Source: Pseudomonas frederiksbergensis (lineage in GTDB: Bacteria; Pseudomonadota; Gammaproteobacteria; Pseudomonadales; Pseudomonadaceae). Taken from it: 64,000 bases of DNA. The stretch spans positions 5,476,001 through 5,540,000 of the forward strand of contig NZ_CP018319.1 of NCBI RefSeq assembly GCF_001952935.1, written 5' to 3'. The notes under the pieces were generated by a model, which had not been told where the DNA came from, did no database searches, and saw only the letters and a list, made by a program, of their open reading frames with translations. The translations under genes and the position numbers were made by a program. Each line of letters begins with the position of its first letter. The stretch's first letter is position 1. This document shows, piece after piece, positions 62,887-64,000 of the stretch.

Positions 62887-64000
62887 CTAGACGCTAAGCA
62901 GCAGGAACTCTCGCTCCCACGAGCTGATCACCCGCTTGAAGTTCTCGTGTTCCGCTCGCTTGACCGCCACATAACCGCGAACGAATTTACTGCCCAGATA
63001 ACGCGAAACGGTGTCGCATTCTTCCATCTGCGTCAGGGCATCCTCGATGGTGATCGGCAGGCGCAGATTGCGGCGCTCATAGGCCCGACCCTGAACCGCA
63101 GCGCTCGGCTCGATGCGCTCGACCATCCCCAGATACCCGCACAACAGGCTTGCTGCGATCGCCAGATAAGGGTTGGCGTCGGCGCCCGGCAAACGGTTTT
63201 CCACGCGCATCGCGTCCGGCGTGGAGGTCGGCACACGCAGGCCCACGGTGCGGTTTTCTTCGCCCCATTCGACGTTCACTGGTGCCGACGTGTCCGGCAG
63301 GAAGCGGCGGAACGAATTGACGTTCGGTGCGAACATCGGCAGCACTTTGGGGATGTACTTTTGCAGGCCGCCGATGTGGTGCAGGAACAGCTCGCTCATC
63401 TGCCCGTCGGCATCGGCAAAGATCGGCTGGCCGGTGGCGATGTCCACCACGCTCTGGTGGATATGCATGGCGCTGCCGGGCTCATCGCCAATCGGTTTGG
63501 CCATGAAGGTCGCGGTGACGTTGTGCTTGAGCGCCGCTTCGCGCAGGGTGCGCTTGAACACGGTGATCTGGTCGGCCAGATCCAGTGCGTCGCCATGCCG
63601 GAAGTTGATTTCCATCTGCGCCGGGCCGTCTTCGTGGATCAAGGTATCGAGGTCCAGGCCTTGAAGTTCACACCAGTCGTACACGTCTTCAAACAGCGGG
63701 TCGAACTCGTTGGCAGCGTCGATGGAAAACGACTGGCGACCACTTTCCGCACGGCCCGAACGCCCCAGCGGTGCCTTGAGCGGCAAGTCCGGGTCTTCGC
63801 AGCGCTGGGTCAGGTAGAACTCCATTTCCGGCGCGACAATCGGCCGCCAGCCTTTGTCGGTGTACAGCTGCAGGACTTTTTTCAGCACGTTGCGCGGCGA
63901 CAGCTCGATCGGGTTGCCGAACTTGTCGAAGGTGTCGTGAATCACGATGGCGGTGGGCTCGATGGCCCATGGGATCACGTACACCGCATCGGAAACGGGC
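62887..64000 (-). CDS. puuA: Gamma-glutamylputrescine synthetase PuuA (partial, N terminus outside window)
   Basis: Glutamine-synthetase-fold ligase that joins glutamate to putrescine or another polyamine. At least 371 residues are visible; the family has about 450, so roughly 80 are beyond position 64000. The frame stays open to the window edge, with VSDAVYVIPW leading in. Motifs: GWRPIVAPEMEFYL (metal Glu), EDGPAQMEINFRHGDALDLA, GSAMHIHQSVVDI, NSFRRFLPDTSAPVNVEWGE and NRLPGADANPYLAIAASL. It is the first visible gene of the puuA / binding protein / puuB operon. Confidence 0.92.
   Translation of the reverse strand, partial: PVSDAVYVIPWAIEPTAIVIHDTFDKFGNPIELSPRNVLKKVLQLYTDKGWRPIVAPEMEFYLTQRCEDPDLPLKAPLGRSGRAESGRQSFSIDAANEFDPLFEDVYDWCELQGLDLDTLIHEDGPAQMEINFRHGDALDLADQITVFKRTLREAALKHNVTATFMAKPIGDEPGSAMHIHQSVVDIATGQPIFADADGQMSELFLHHIGGLQKYIPKVLPMFAPNVNSFRRFLPDTSAPVNVEWGEENRTVGLRVPTSTPDAMRVENRLPGADANPYLAIAASLLCGYLGMVERIEPSAAVQGRAYERRNLRLPITIEDALTQMEECDTVSRYLGSKFVRGYVAVKRAEHENFKRVISSWEREFLLLSV

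Overview
The window is about 60% GC and densely packed. It looks like chromosome of a fluorescent Pseudomonas (P. fluorescens group). Reasons: the glgA-treZ-malQ-treY-glgX glycogen/trehalose block in the order known from Pseudomonas, sfn dimethyl-sulfone genes, an isoleucine/short-chain acyl-CoA block resembling the P. putida PP_2213-2217 type, a two-piece pqiA followed by pqiB-pqiC, spu/puu polyamine genes, and many intergenic REP-type palindromes with the core GAGCGGGCTTGCTCGCGA. I found no rRNA, tRNA, prophage or CRISPR array. The species name is an inference from these features, not from a search.

Layout. 0-3.4 kb: an autotransporter-type beta-barrel protein, an endonuclease/exonuclease/phosphatase-fold protein and a PIG-L deacetylase homologue. 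3.6-14.5 kb: glgA, treZ, malQ, treY, a small DUF2934 protein and glgX, one minus-strand block for glycogen synthesis, debranching and conversion of maltodextrin to trehalose. 15.0-17.4 kb: a dienoyl-CoA isomerase, nudC and a TSUP permease. 17.6-20.3 kb: divergent SfnB-family and sfnG sulfone-sulfur genes, each with a sigma-54-type promoter. 20.4-21.5 kb: a tetR-DUF1348 pair with a palindromic operator. 21.8-24.2 kb: pssA and an AraC-type regulator. 24.5-32.7 kb: two convergent blocks of acyl-CoA genes (synthetase, SDR, thiolase, dehydrogenase, hydratase; then dehydrogenase and 3-hydroxyisobutyryl-CoA hydrolase) that fit branched-chain amino-acid breakdown. 33.1-38.9 kb: a basic-amino-acid ABC transporter, one permease of which has an in-frame stop, an Lrp-type regulator, a CtlX-type hydrolase and an arginine N-succinyltransferase homologue.

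39.9-49.8 kb is the least ordinary region. A LysR regulator faces a minus-strand cluster of an argininosuccinate-lyase-family protein, a polar amino-acid ABC transporter, two NodB-fold hydrolases, an MmgE/PrpD protein and an MFS exporter. A strong terminator follows the last gene. The lyase lacks residues that true argininosuccinate lyases use for the arginine part of the substrate, and a Crc/Hfq-type motif overlaps its start. I read the cluster as a catabolic system for an aminopolycarboxylate-like compound. This is an inference and the best candidate here for something undescribed.

49.8-64.0 kb: ugd, a solitary tyrosine recombinase behind a 600-base non-coding stretch, an Fbp-type iron ABC transporter with a candidate Fur box, pqiA1-pqiA2-pqiB-pqiC, and puuB, a polyamine-binding protein and the start-less puuA cut by the window end.

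Three families of intergenic palindromic repeats punctuate the sequence: six copies of a GATC-bounded element of about 110 bases, seven REP doublets, and three copies of a GTGGCGAGGGG element. One copy of the first family has been read into the 3' end of a gene.
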